From positions 1 through 30,230 of IMG/VR virus record IMGVR_UViG_3300050138_000096: a stretch of DNA of 30,230 nt; one strand, written 5' to 3'. The notes under the pieces are model-generated. The model saw only the letters and a list, made by a program, of their open reading frames with translations, did not search any database and was not told the origin of the DNA. Both the position numbers and the translations under genes were made by a program. Source of the DNA: a virus. Positions 13,003 through 19,693 of the stretch are shown piece after piece (positions within the stretch are counted from its first letter, which is position 1; each line of letters starts with the position of its first letter).

Positions 13003-13661
13003 TGCAGCGTAGCCTTGAGGCGGTTTACCGTATCCACGTCACGCGGCAGATGGCCGCCGATCACGCCGGGACGAATGTAGGCATGCTCGCCGATGCGCTT
13101 GTCATAGCGGAGGCTCGGCACGATCTCATCCCAGTCCGCACCGATCTGACTGGCGATGAATGCCAGTTGATTGGAAGCCGTAATATGCGCCGCCAACAGG
13201 TAGTTGACTGCCAGTTTGGACAGTTCTGCGCTCTCGAAACTCATGCGGTGAACCGGCACTTCATAAGCGGCCAGATATGCCGCGTAGGCTTCGGGTAGCG
13301 GCTCACTAACATCTCCACTTCCAACTACTATGCAATCCGGAGCATACGCCATGTCGGCTTCGTGCCCACGGATCAAGGTATGTGGCTGGTAGTAAACTTC
13401 CGGCCGACGATGCGCCCACGGTCTTGTCCAGCCCGGCGGGACTTGGCTGGTGACGATGATCGGCACATCGGCAGGCACGTTGTCCACGGCCCATTGCATC
13501 ACGTCGCGGACGCCTTCCATACTGCGATGGTCGTCAACTTCCTTGGCGACAAACACCAGATCGGAGAGATATGGCACATCGGCCAGTACAAAGCCACGTC
13601 GTTCGGCCGCGCTCCCCAGCACCTGTGCAAGCGGCCCGTCACCGAGGAAACAGACGTTCAT
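12999..13661 (-). CDS. Short UDP-sugar-dehydrogenase-like protein lacking the active-site Cys (220 aa)
   Basis: UDP-glucose-type dehydrogenases oxidise a sugar C6 to an acid using NAD and a Cys in GGSCFPKD. Here the N-terminal Rossmann part is shortened but keeps MNVCFLGDGPLAQ and TSQVPPGWTR, and the central helix keeps ESAELSKLAVNYLLAA with Lys149 and Asn153. At the expected Cys site the sequence is GGHLPRDVD (202-210) with no Cys, and the protein ends there, without the usual C-terminal nucleotide-sugar-binding domain (families are typically about 430 aa). It may act on a sugar phosphate or do a two-electron oxidation only. ATGA overlaps both neighbours. Confidence 0.75.
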   Translation of the reverse strand: MNVCFLGDGPLAQVLGSAAERRGFVLADVPYLSDLVFVAKEVDDHRSMEGVRDVMQWAVDNVPADVPIIVTSQVPPGWTRPWAHRRPEVYYQPHTLIRGHEADMAYAPDCIVVGSGDVSEPLPEAYAAYLAAYEVPVHRMSFESAELSKLAVNYLLAAHITASNQLAFIASQIGADWDEIVPSLRYDKRIGEHAYIRPGVIGGHLPRDVDTVNRLKATLQ

Positions 13662-14734
13662 CGCGCCGACACCATGCGGAGCATATCGATCTCGCTCATA
13701 ATGCCAGCCGTCGCATCGAACTTGCTCGGCGGAGCATCCTTGTAAAGCGCGTCCCAGACCTTGTGCATGCGCTTCACGTTATAGTATCGGTCGTCAGTGA
13801 GGCTGTTCGGAAGACCACCAACATCGAACACGTCGCAGATATCGTTGATGGCGTCTTCGATAGTGAACTGCGGCACGAAGCCCAGAACCCGCTTCGCCTT
13901 CTCAACGTTGACCTGATAGGAACGCTGATCATTCATCGGCTGAACGGCAATAGAGATAGGCCGGTGGTAACGGTCCTCTACGACGCCCTTCACAATTTCA
14001 GCAATGTGCATGATAGACAGATTGCGCATGCCGATGTTGAACGCTTGTCCGGCCACGGCTTCCTTCGGCGCGTCCATCACGACCTGGTAGGCGCGCACCA
14101 TGTCTTTGATGTGCAAGTTAGGCCGCATCTGTGCGCCGCCGAAGACAGTGATGACGCCCTTGTTGACGGCAAGGTTGGTCAGGATATTCACGGACAGGTC
14201 CAGTCGCATGCGCCGACTGTAACCACAGACAGTCGAAGGACGAATAATGACGGTGGTGAAGTCGTCAGATTGATGCTTGAGCAACAGCGGCTCGCACATG
14301 CCCTTGTAGCGATTGTAGAGCGTGATCGGAACGAACGGATGATCCTCTCTGACATCGGGCGAGTCGGAAATTCCATACACCGATGATGTCGAACAGTAGA
14401 TAAACCGCTTCACGCCGGCAGCTTTAGCGGCGACAACCAGAGGCTCGAAGCACTCATAGTTAATCGTCCTGCTCAAGCCTTCATCAAGCTCGAAACTCGG
14501 ATCGTTTGAAATGCAGGCAAGATGGAGGACGATGTCGCAGCCTTTCACCGCCTCAGCGAACCGGGCAGTGTCACGAACATCCGCCTTGACCGGGGAAAAC
14601 CCTTGCGGCTTGCCGATATAATCGCCGAACCATTGAAGGTCATAGCCGACGACTTCATGTCCTTGATCAAGCAGCGACAGTACCAACATTGTCCCAACGT
14701 AACCGTGGCTGCCCGTGATGCAAATTTTAGCCAA
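13658..14734 (-). CDS. NAD-dependent epimerase/dehydratase, extended SDR (358 aa)
   Basis: An extended SDR that should bind NAD(P) and epimerise, reduce or dehydrate a nucleotide-sugar. It shows the GSHGYVG dinucleotide motif (8-14), IYCSTSSVYG, and the catalytic YNRYK (Tyr140, Lys144). SNDPSFELDEG and RPSTVCGYSRRMR are typical of the epimerases found in heptose and O-antigen clusters. The start is a TTG at 14734 with GGAGG eight bases ahead (14743-14747); with it the protein begins exactly at the Rossmann strand (MAKICITG). An ATG at 14791 would add a tail inside the transaldolase gene. HldD-type activity is possible but not shown. Confidence 0.85.
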   Translation of the reverse strand: MAKICITGSHGYVGTMLVLSLLDQGHEVVGYDLQWFGDYIGKPQGFSPVKADVRDTARFAEAVKGCDIVLHLACISNDPSFELDEGLSRTINYECFEPLVVAAKAAGVKRFIYCSTSSVYGISDSPDVREDHPFVPITLYNRYKGMCEPLLLKHQSDDFTTVIIRPSTVCGYSRRMRLDLSVNILTNLAVNKGVITVFGGAQMRPNLHIKDMVRAYQVVMDAPKEAVAGQAFNIGMRNLSIMHIAEIVKGVVEDRYHRPISIAVQPMNDQRSYQVNVEKAKRVLGFVPQFTIEDAINDICDVFDVGGLPNSLTDDRYYNVKRMHKVWDALYKDAPPSKFDATAGIMSEIDMLRMVSAR

Positions 14735-15986
14735 ATCCGCCGCCTCCAAAACTTGCCGGATGGGCAATCGCATATCCGGCCTTCTGTGCATCTCGAAAAA
14801 ACATCAAAACGGTGTCAAGAGAAAATTCCTCCAGCGACTTGCCGAGCAGCGACAGTTTATCCAACAAATCCGGCGGCAATGTTATGATGTCGCACTGCGA
14901 GGCGTTAGCTTCGATAACGTTCCATACTTCTCTGGCGCTTGCCCAAATGATCTTTTGGGGGCACTGATTGCGAACGTTGCATATGAGAGCAACCGGATTA
15001 ACGCCGGTGTCGGCAATGCGTCCCGCAAATATCGATAGATAACCGTCGGCGCCATTCATAGCAGCCGACGCTTGCAGAACCTGCTCCTCAGTAAACAGAG
15101 CCGTGACGTTGACGCGTATTCCATCCATCGACAATGCCGAGATCACAGGTCCGGTGAACACGCCTTGGGTGTTTGTCACCGGAATTTTGATATCGACGTT
15201 GGGATTAATCGCCGCGAGTATGTGAGCTTGTCGCTTCATGCCATCAAAGTCGTCTGCGAACACTTCGAGAGAAATTCGGTTTGGCGCTGCAATGTCTGAA
15301 GCCGCTTTCGCATGGGCCATGTAGTCCGTCACACCCGCCTTGCGAAGGATGGTCGGGTTTGTCGTCCATCCAGAGACAAGCGTTTTGTATTTCTCCATCG
15401 AAGCAAGATTGCCACAGTCCCCGAAGATCGCAACCTTGAGAGGCTTGTTTGGCTTCTGTGATCCGCGCAACCTGATGGCGTAAACAATCTTCCGTTTGGT
15501 CGGCTCGGACAGCTTGTTGCCGAGGGCAAACTTGTTGCCCGTCATTTTAACGGAAAGCAATCGCTTGTGCTCTTCAGAATGATGAAAGCCGCGCCTCCGT
15601 TGAGAGACGCTCATTTTCTTGCGCGCTTCAATCGATTGCGTTTTTCCGCGCCGTCCGTTCCCGATCTTCACTTTGGTTGCGTCAGAGTGCTTGTAACCAA
15701 ACGATCCTTTCGCAGTCGGAAAGATGTTGAAATAGGGCGTTAACGCGTCGAGATATTCCTGCTCAACAGAGAGCCGACTTTCCGCAGTACACTCTACGAT
15801 GATCTCAAACACAAGATCGTCAATCCCGTACTTGTCACAGTGCCGTTGCAGTTTGCCAGACCCGTGTGACCCACGACGCAAGGCCCGTTTGTGTTCGCTC
15901 CAACGCGTATGTATGTGGATAGAGCTACCAACATACACGCGGTCTGGCTTAGACCGAGACAGAATTTTGTAGACACCGCAGATCAT
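14727..15986 (-). CDS. GIY-YIG homing-endonuclease domain fused to a transaldolase (419 aa)
   Basis: Residues 3-90 are a GIY-YIG nuclease (CGVYKI, then RVYVGSS, Arg in HTRWSEHK, Glu in VEQEYLD, Asn in PYFNIFP). Residues about 95-170 are NUMOD3-like DNA-binding repeats (GYKHSDATKVKIGNGRRGK, then GFHHSEEHKRLLSVKMTG). From residue 184 the sequence changes to a transaldolase: KVAIFGDCGNLAS, GWTTNPTILRKAG, DIKIPVTNTQG with the Schiff-base Lys267, and SIFAGRIADTG. No stop or convincing internal start separates them. The start overlaps the HAD stop (ATGA). Transaldolases move a three-carbon dihydroxyacetone unit between sugar phosphates, fitting sedoheptulose supply. The nuclease probably entered at the gene's first codon. 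Confidence 0.88.
   Translation of the reverse strand: MICGVYKILSRSKPDRVYVGSSIHIHTRWSEHKRALRRGSHGSGKLQRHCDKYGIDDLVFEIIVECTAESRLSVEQEYLDALTPYFNIFPTAKGSFGYKHSDATKVKIGNGRRGKTQSIEARKKMSVSQRRRGFHHSEEHKRLLSVKMTGNKFALGNKLSEPTKRKIVYAIRLRGSQKPNKPLKVAIFGDCGNLASMEKYKTLVSGWTTNPTILRKAGVTDYMAHAKAASDIAAPNRISLEVFADDFDGMKRQAHILAAINPNVDIKIPVTNTQGVFTGPVISALSMDGIRVNVTALFTEEQVLQASAAMNGADGYLSIFAGRIADTGVNPVALICNVRNQCPQKIIWASAREVWNVIEANASQCDIITLPPDLLDKLSLLGKSLEEFSLDTVLMFFRDAQKAGYAIAHPASFGGGGFG
14743..14747 (-). promoter_or_regulatory. Ribosome-binding site GGAGG deciding a TTG start
   Basis: GGAGG on the minus strand, eight bases before the TTG at 14734. It lies within the last codons of the transaldolase fusion gene (in its Gly-rich end). 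Its position supports the TTG over the upstream ATG at 14791 for the epimerase. Confidence 0.75.
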
Positions 15987-16465
15987 GCGCTCTCCAGAAT
16001 AATGGTTGCTGCGGTATCCAGATCGGCAGCCCGGTGCATGGGCTTGACCGGGAGCGGTTCACCGTAGGCAGTCCCGATCAGAATGGTTACGCATCCAGCA
16101 GCGTGACCGGCGCTGATGTCCCGCCAGCGATCGCCAACCATGAAGCTGCGCGGCAGATCGATGTCATAATGCTTGGCCGCCGACAGGATCATTCCCGGCT
16201 TGGGTTTCCGGCATTTGCATTCGTCTGCATCCACATGGGGACACATTTGGATGCTCTCAAGAGGCAGAACACGTTGAAGCGATGCATTCACACGGTCCAC
16301 AATTTCACGCTTGATCTTGCCCGTGGCTATGTCCGGCTGGTTGGTCACAACGATCAGCGCAAACGATTCCTTGAGACGGTCCAATGCTGCCTTGGCACCG
16401 GGAAAGACCGATCCGGAATGATCGAGCAATACGCCATCCCGGTCCAAAAAAACGGCGCGTCTCAT
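15983..16465 (-). CDS. GmhB-like HAD phosphatase (160 aa)
   Basis: GmhB removes the C7 phosphate of heptose 1,7-bisphosphate between the kinase and nucleotidyltransferase steps. The protein has the HAD motifs FLDRDGVLLD (Asp8 nucleophile, Asp10), VVTNQPDIATG, RKPKPGM and VGDRWRDI, plus the GmhB-type zinc-binding loop CPHVDADECKCRKP. The ATG at 16465 overlaps the isomerase stop (ATGA); an ATG at 16483 would add six residues inside that gene. The size is close to the 190-residue GmhB but slightly shorter. Preference for the alpha or beta anomer cannot be told from sequence. Confidence 0.86.
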   Translation of the reverse strand: MRRAVFLDRDGVLLDHSGSVFPGAKAALDRLKESFALIVVTNQPDIATGKIKREIVDRVNASLQRVLPLESIQMCPHVDADECKCRKPKPGMILSAAKHYDIDLPRSFMVGDRWRDISAGHAAGCVTILIGTAYGEPLPVKPMHRAADLDTAATIILESA

Positions 16466-17070
16466 GCGGAGATTGATTCCCACTTGGCTTTCTGCATCGC
16501 CAGAACCGGATGGCTACACAGTGCGTGCCAAACCACCGCCTGAAAGGCTTCGGCCAGCGGCGTGACTAAGGCTTCGTTCACGGTTGGAATGCGCACGAAA
16601 CAATCCGCCCGCTGCTTCGTGTAGCCGCCGTCTCGGCCGACGATCCCTAGCACGATTGTTCCAATTGTTTTGGCATAGTCGATGGCGCGGATCAGATTGA
16701 CGCTGACGTTCTTCTCCGCGTTGCCTCCCCCGACCGACAGGATCAGCAGAGCATCACTGACGGACAGACGTGAAATCCTGAGCCAGCCAGAAAACACTGT
16801 CTCCCACCCATCATCGTTAGTGCGCGCTGTCAGTTCCGACACGTTATCAGTCGGCGCGTAGGTTTCGATCCCGCAAAGTTTGCGGAAATCGTTGACCGCA
16901 TGTGATGCGTTAGCGGCAGAGCCACCCACGCCCAGAATAAACAGCCTGCCTCCGCGCTCCCTTACCTCCGCCAACCGTTCTGCCATGCGCTCGATGGATG
17001 TCGCATCCACCAGCCTCGCAGTCGCAAGCACCAGGTTGAGAAAATCATGTGAATAGTTCTGTGCAGGCAT
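16462..17070 (-). CDS. GmhA-like SIS-domain phosphoheptose isomerase (202 aa)
   Basis: GmhA converts sedoheptulose 7-phosphate to heptose 7-phosphate. The SIS-domain protein has LFILGVGGSAANASH (compare GNGGSAADAQH of GmhA), LTARTNDDGWETVFSGWL (compare the LTA-x-x-ND-x-G motif) and SVGGGNAEKNVS, with an EAFQAVVWHALCSHP end, so a zinc-type isomerase is likely. The size matches GmhA. The start is ATG 17070 (TGATG with the upstream stop); a TTG at 17073 is possible. The stop overlaps GmhB by ATGA, giving the isomerase-phosphatase order usual for heptose synthesis. Confidence 0.85.
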   Translation of the reverse strand: MPAQNYSHDFLNLVLATARLVDATSIERMAERLAEVRERGGRLFILGVGGSAANASHAVNDFRKLCGIETYAPTDNVSELTARTNDDGWETVFSGWLRISRLSVSDALLILSVGGGNAEKNVSVNLIRAIDYAKTIGTIVLGIVGRDGGYTKQRADCFVRIPTVNEALVTPLAEAFQAVVWHALCSHPVLAMQKAKWESISA

Positions 17071-17306
17071 CAAGTCTTCTGCTTCCTCAGCATTTCGATC
17101 TTGTGCATGAGCGCATCGCCATTCATTGGCGCACCATATCGCCCGATGCCGAAATATTCTTCCTTGGATAGAATGACGGCGGTGGACTTACGGCGACCGC
17201 TCGGAAGCGTCCATTGTGCCACGATGCGGATTTCATCCGGCCATGTGCGACTGGGATCAGACACGATGGCGCGAGACAAATCGCTTACAGGCATTTCTAC
17301 GGCCAT
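17070..17306 (-). CDS. Small unknown protein in the sugar operon (78 aa)
   Basis: A 78-residue protein between the SDR and the isomerase, with start ATG 17306 (TGATG; GGGAG five bases ahead) or GTG 17309. It contains TWPDEIRIVAQWTLPSGRRK followed by STAVILSKEEYFGIGRYG, suggesting a small beta-sheet domain, then a basic helix (ALMHKIEMLRKQKT). I recognise no family. Tight coupling on both sides (TGA/ATG overlaps) means it is expressed with the sugar enzymes. A binding or accessory role in the pathway is one option; a passenger phage gene is another. Confidence 0.6.
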   Translation of the reverse strand: MAVEMPVSDLSRAIVSDPSRTWPDEIRIVAQWTLPSGRRKSTAVILSKEEYFGIGRYGAPMNGDALMHKIEMLRKQKT

Positions 17307-18016
17307 CACATCTCCCTGTCGATCCGGCGCAGCGTGTACAAATCAGATGCCATGATACGCTTCTTCTCGTCATCGTCAAAAGGCCAGGGATCGAACCTCG
17401 CCGATAGCGTTCTTCCGGTAAGGCCATCCGTCTGCGCCAGCCACAGACAAAGGGATGCGGCTCGGTCTATCGCATCGTCGTCTGGCTTCTCTACGTCCTC
17501 TCCTGATTCTATGATCTGATCCAGCATATCAGTCTTGAGCGGACCAGGTAGCACCGCATTGACCTCAATACCGAAGTCTTTCACCTCTTCCGCGACCGTC
17601 TCCGTAAACCGCACCAGAGCCGCCTTGGAAGCTGCGTAGGCGCTTCGTCTCGGGAGTGGCCCTGTCGCTCCACCGCCTGCGATGTTGATGATCTTTCCAC
17701 CGCGCCTCATGTGAGACAGGAAGGCGTGCGTTAACTGCACTGATCCGAACAAATTGATCATCAGAGTGCGATGCCATTCGACAAGACTGCTGTCAGCAAA
17801 ATTGCCGACCGGCCCCAGAATGGCGGCGTTATTGATGAGAATATCGGGGACGCCGAAGTGATCGAGAAAATAGCGCGAAAAACCTGCGATGGATTCCACA
17901 TCGGACAAGTCGAGTTGACTGCGATCAAAAAACGGAACTGAAAATCCTCTCGTCCTGAACGCTTTAGCGAGATAGCGACCGAACCCGCGTGTTTGTCCGG
18001 TGATAACAGCGATCAT
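17306..18016 (-). CDS. Short-chain dehydrogenase/reductase (236 aa)
   Basis: A classical SDR with the cofactor motif TGQTRGFG (6-13), INNAA (61-65) and the catalytic YAASK (Tyr127, Lys131), ending VLPGPLKTDM. The position of the usual active-site Ser, before the Tyr, reads INIAGGGATG: Ala/Gly with no Ser where related proteins usually have NLSGGGA. Its activity may therefore be altered. The ATG at 18016 overlaps the tail-fibre stop (ATGA at 18013-18016); a GTG at 18025 is an alternative. It is the first sugar-cassette gene after the fibre and probably oxidises or reduces an intermediate of the pathway. Confidence 0.82.
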   Translation of the reverse strand: MIAVITGQTRGFGRYLAKAFRTRGFSVPFFDRSQLDLSDVESIAGFSRYFLDHFGVPDILINNAAILGPVGNFADSSLVEWHRTLMINLFGSVQLTHAFLSHMRRGGKIINIAGGGATGPLPRRSAYAASKAALVRFTETVAEEVKDFGIEVNAVLPGPLKTDMLDQIIESGEDVEKPDDDAIDRAASLCLWLAQTDGLTGRTLSARFDPWPFDDDEKKRIMASDLYTLRRIDREM

Positions 18017-19503
18017 CCTCGCCACATACCAGTCATCTGCATGTTAGTGTTTGTACCGCTCCATGTACCGCCGAAGTTTGCGCCTTGTTCCAAGCACGTA
18101 AAGACATTGACCCCCAATGAAGGCGCAGCCTCATAAGCCGCACTATTTGTACTTATCGCATCCCGGACGCCAGTCACGCCGCTGTATGTGTTCGTTGAGT
18201 TGTAACCGATACCGGAGATCGCGATACCATTGGTGCTGACCTTCTGATCGAAACGAGTGCTGCACCATTCTTCTGCCAATCCGCTAAATGAGGTAAATGA
18301 ATTGGCGGAATTGTTGTTAGATGCGCGGATAGCATTGACATGGTAGGTCCACGATACAGTCGGATCGCCAGCCTTCAAACATATCGACTCGCGATTGTAG
18401 GCGTTCCAGACCCCCCATTTGCGAGACTGTCCGTAGGTGACGTGGCACGTCACCTGCCCAGACGAGGAATCGATGAATGCCGAACCTAGATAGGTTCCGC
18501 GATTGGCCGCCACTGTGTACGTAGTGGCACCATTGTTCACGGTCTGCTGAACGGCGTTGACGAGAATGCCGTTGATGCGGGCTAGCTGCGGACTACCCCC
18601 GCCCGTCCCTCTCGCGCCCGAACCTGCCGCTGGCGTTGCCCACGCTGGACTGAAGGCGATACGCGGCGTTGCCACGTCCAGAAACCCGATCACATCGTAG
18701 ATGCCATTGGAAGCCTGCGCTGACCCGCTGAGCGCCAAGGAAAGCTGCCCCCCGGTGATTGTCACCGGGGAAAACGATATTCCATTGTAGATGAACATCA
18801 GGTTTCCGCGGAAAGCAGTGTAATAGATCGTTGTCGCCCCGATGGAATCCGTCGTCAGAACCGGGTTAGTCGCATCGGCACTCGCCGTCAAATAGCCCTG
18901 CGAGGCAAACGAGAACGGCAGATTGGCGGACCAGACCGCCGAAGCGGCCGTGCCGGAGGTCGTCGCCAGATACGCGATATTGGTCGTGCGGTCGATTATT
19001 TGCGATGCGCGCGTGCTTGCAGAGCCGGCTGTGCCTGCCACATTGCCGTTCGGATTTCCGTTATAGGTTTGGATGCTGTTCTGCGCATCGTCGGCGTACC
19101 ATACGTTGGTGCCATCGCTGTAAACAAGGGAGCGAACATTCTGTGGAACTGCAACGCCAAGCGAACCCGTAACGATTGTTTTAACCGTTACCCCGAAAGC
19201 GCCAGTGCTTTCGTTGTCAACGACGAAAAATCCACCAACAGCCTGCGTCGTCGAGTTAGGATTGAGTGGCAGCGTGACATTGATAGCGCCGGTCAATATT
19301 CCGGTCAGATTAAAGGCGAGGCTTTGAATCTGTGTCGTAGTCAGGTTAACGTCGCTAGACGAAACTGGAACCGACACAGTGTTGCCCAGTGACCCGTCAA
19401 CGATGCCGATCATCGCGGCGTTAAGAACTGCGCCCCATGTACCAGAGGCGGTCCCCGTCGCCATCTGGATTAGGGATTTGTTGTTGGTGACTGGGTCTGA
19501 CAT
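18013..19503 (-). CDS. Phage tail fibre / receptor-binding-type protein (496 aa)
   Basis: The N-terminal 110 residues (IQMATGTASGTWGAVLN, then FNLTGILTGAINVTLPLNP, then FFVVDNESTGAFGVTVKT) match the attachment region of many podophage fibres. The rest is Ser/Thr/Asn/Gly-rich beta structure (SNGIYDVIGFLDVATPRIAF, then AANRGTYLGSAFIDSSSGQV), as in fibre shafts. The last 100 residues are probably the receptor-binding tip. A GAAGG site lies about eight bases before the ATG. The stop overlaps the SDR start, so the fibre and the sugar genes are in one operon. Receptor type is unknown. Confidence 0.8.
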   Translation of the reverse strand: MSDPVTNNKSLIQMATGTASGTWGAVLNAAMIGIVDGSLGNTVSVPVSSSDVNLTTTQIQSLAFNLTGILTGAINVTLPLNPNSTTQAVGGFFVVDNESTGAFGVTVKTIVTGSLGVAVPQNVRSLVYSDGTNVWYADDAQNSIQTYNGNPNGNVAGTAGSASTRASQIIDRTTNIAYLATTSGTAASAVWSANLPFSFASQGYLTASADATNPVLTTDSIGATTIYYTAFRGNLMFIYNGISFSPVTITGGQLSLALSGSAQASNGIYDVIGFLDVATPRIAFSPAWATPAAGSGARGTGGGSPQLARINGILVNAVQQTVNNGATTYTVAANRGTYLGSAFIDSSSGQVTCHVTYGQSRKWGVWNAYNRESICLKAGDPTVSWTYHVNAIRASNNNSANSFTSFSGLAEEWCSTRFDQKVSTNGIAISGIGYNSTNTYSGVTGVRDAISTNSAAYEAAPSLGVNVFTCLEQGANFGGTWSGTNTNMQMTGMWRG

Positions 19504-19522
19504 TTAGAGTACCTTCGCATTC

Positions 19523-19693
19523 ATGACTAAATTGCATCACGAAACATTGTTGCACCGGATTGTCTATCTAGTCTTGACGATCCTGTTCATGCTTCCGATC
19601 GTATTTTTTATTGTACTGCCATTGCATCATTGGATTGAGGTGCAAATGCACGACCTGCTTGACCAGCAGACAATTCCGTCAGGAAGTTCCTGA
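19523..19693 (+). CDS. Possible small membrane protein, opposite-strand (56 aa)
   Basis: On the + strand an ATG at 19523 opens a 56-residue frame with a strong transmembrane helix (IVYLVLTILFMLPIVFFIVL, about residues 13-32) and a polar tail. The first half lies in the only 104-base non-coding gap of this region; the second half is opposite the C-terminal codons of the 19608-21962 gene. There is no clear ribosome-binding site and every neighbour is on the other strand. It could be a genuine micro-protein or a chance frame. On the minus strand the same gap holds the fibre's ribosome-binding site. Confidence 0.25.
   Translation: MTKLHHETLLHRIVYLVLTILFMLPIVFFIVLPLHHWIEVQMHDLLDQQTIPSGSS

Noticed and set aside
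13571-14386. Plus-strand frame of 271 codons opposite the epimerase
   Set aside because: His/Arg/Val-rich sequence without family features; the minus strand has Rossmann and YxxxK motifs.
15400-15986. Group I intron carrying the GIY-YIG gene within the transaldolase gene
   Set aside because: The upstream exon would be no more than a start codon, the frame stays open through both domains, and no intron core was recognised by eye. A covariance-model search would settle it.
6830-18016. DNA hypermodification pathway
   Set aside because: A glycosyltransferase and nucleotide-sugar genes are present, but no nucleotide hydroxymethylase, thymidylate-synthase homologue or DNA-targeting enzyme is in the window.
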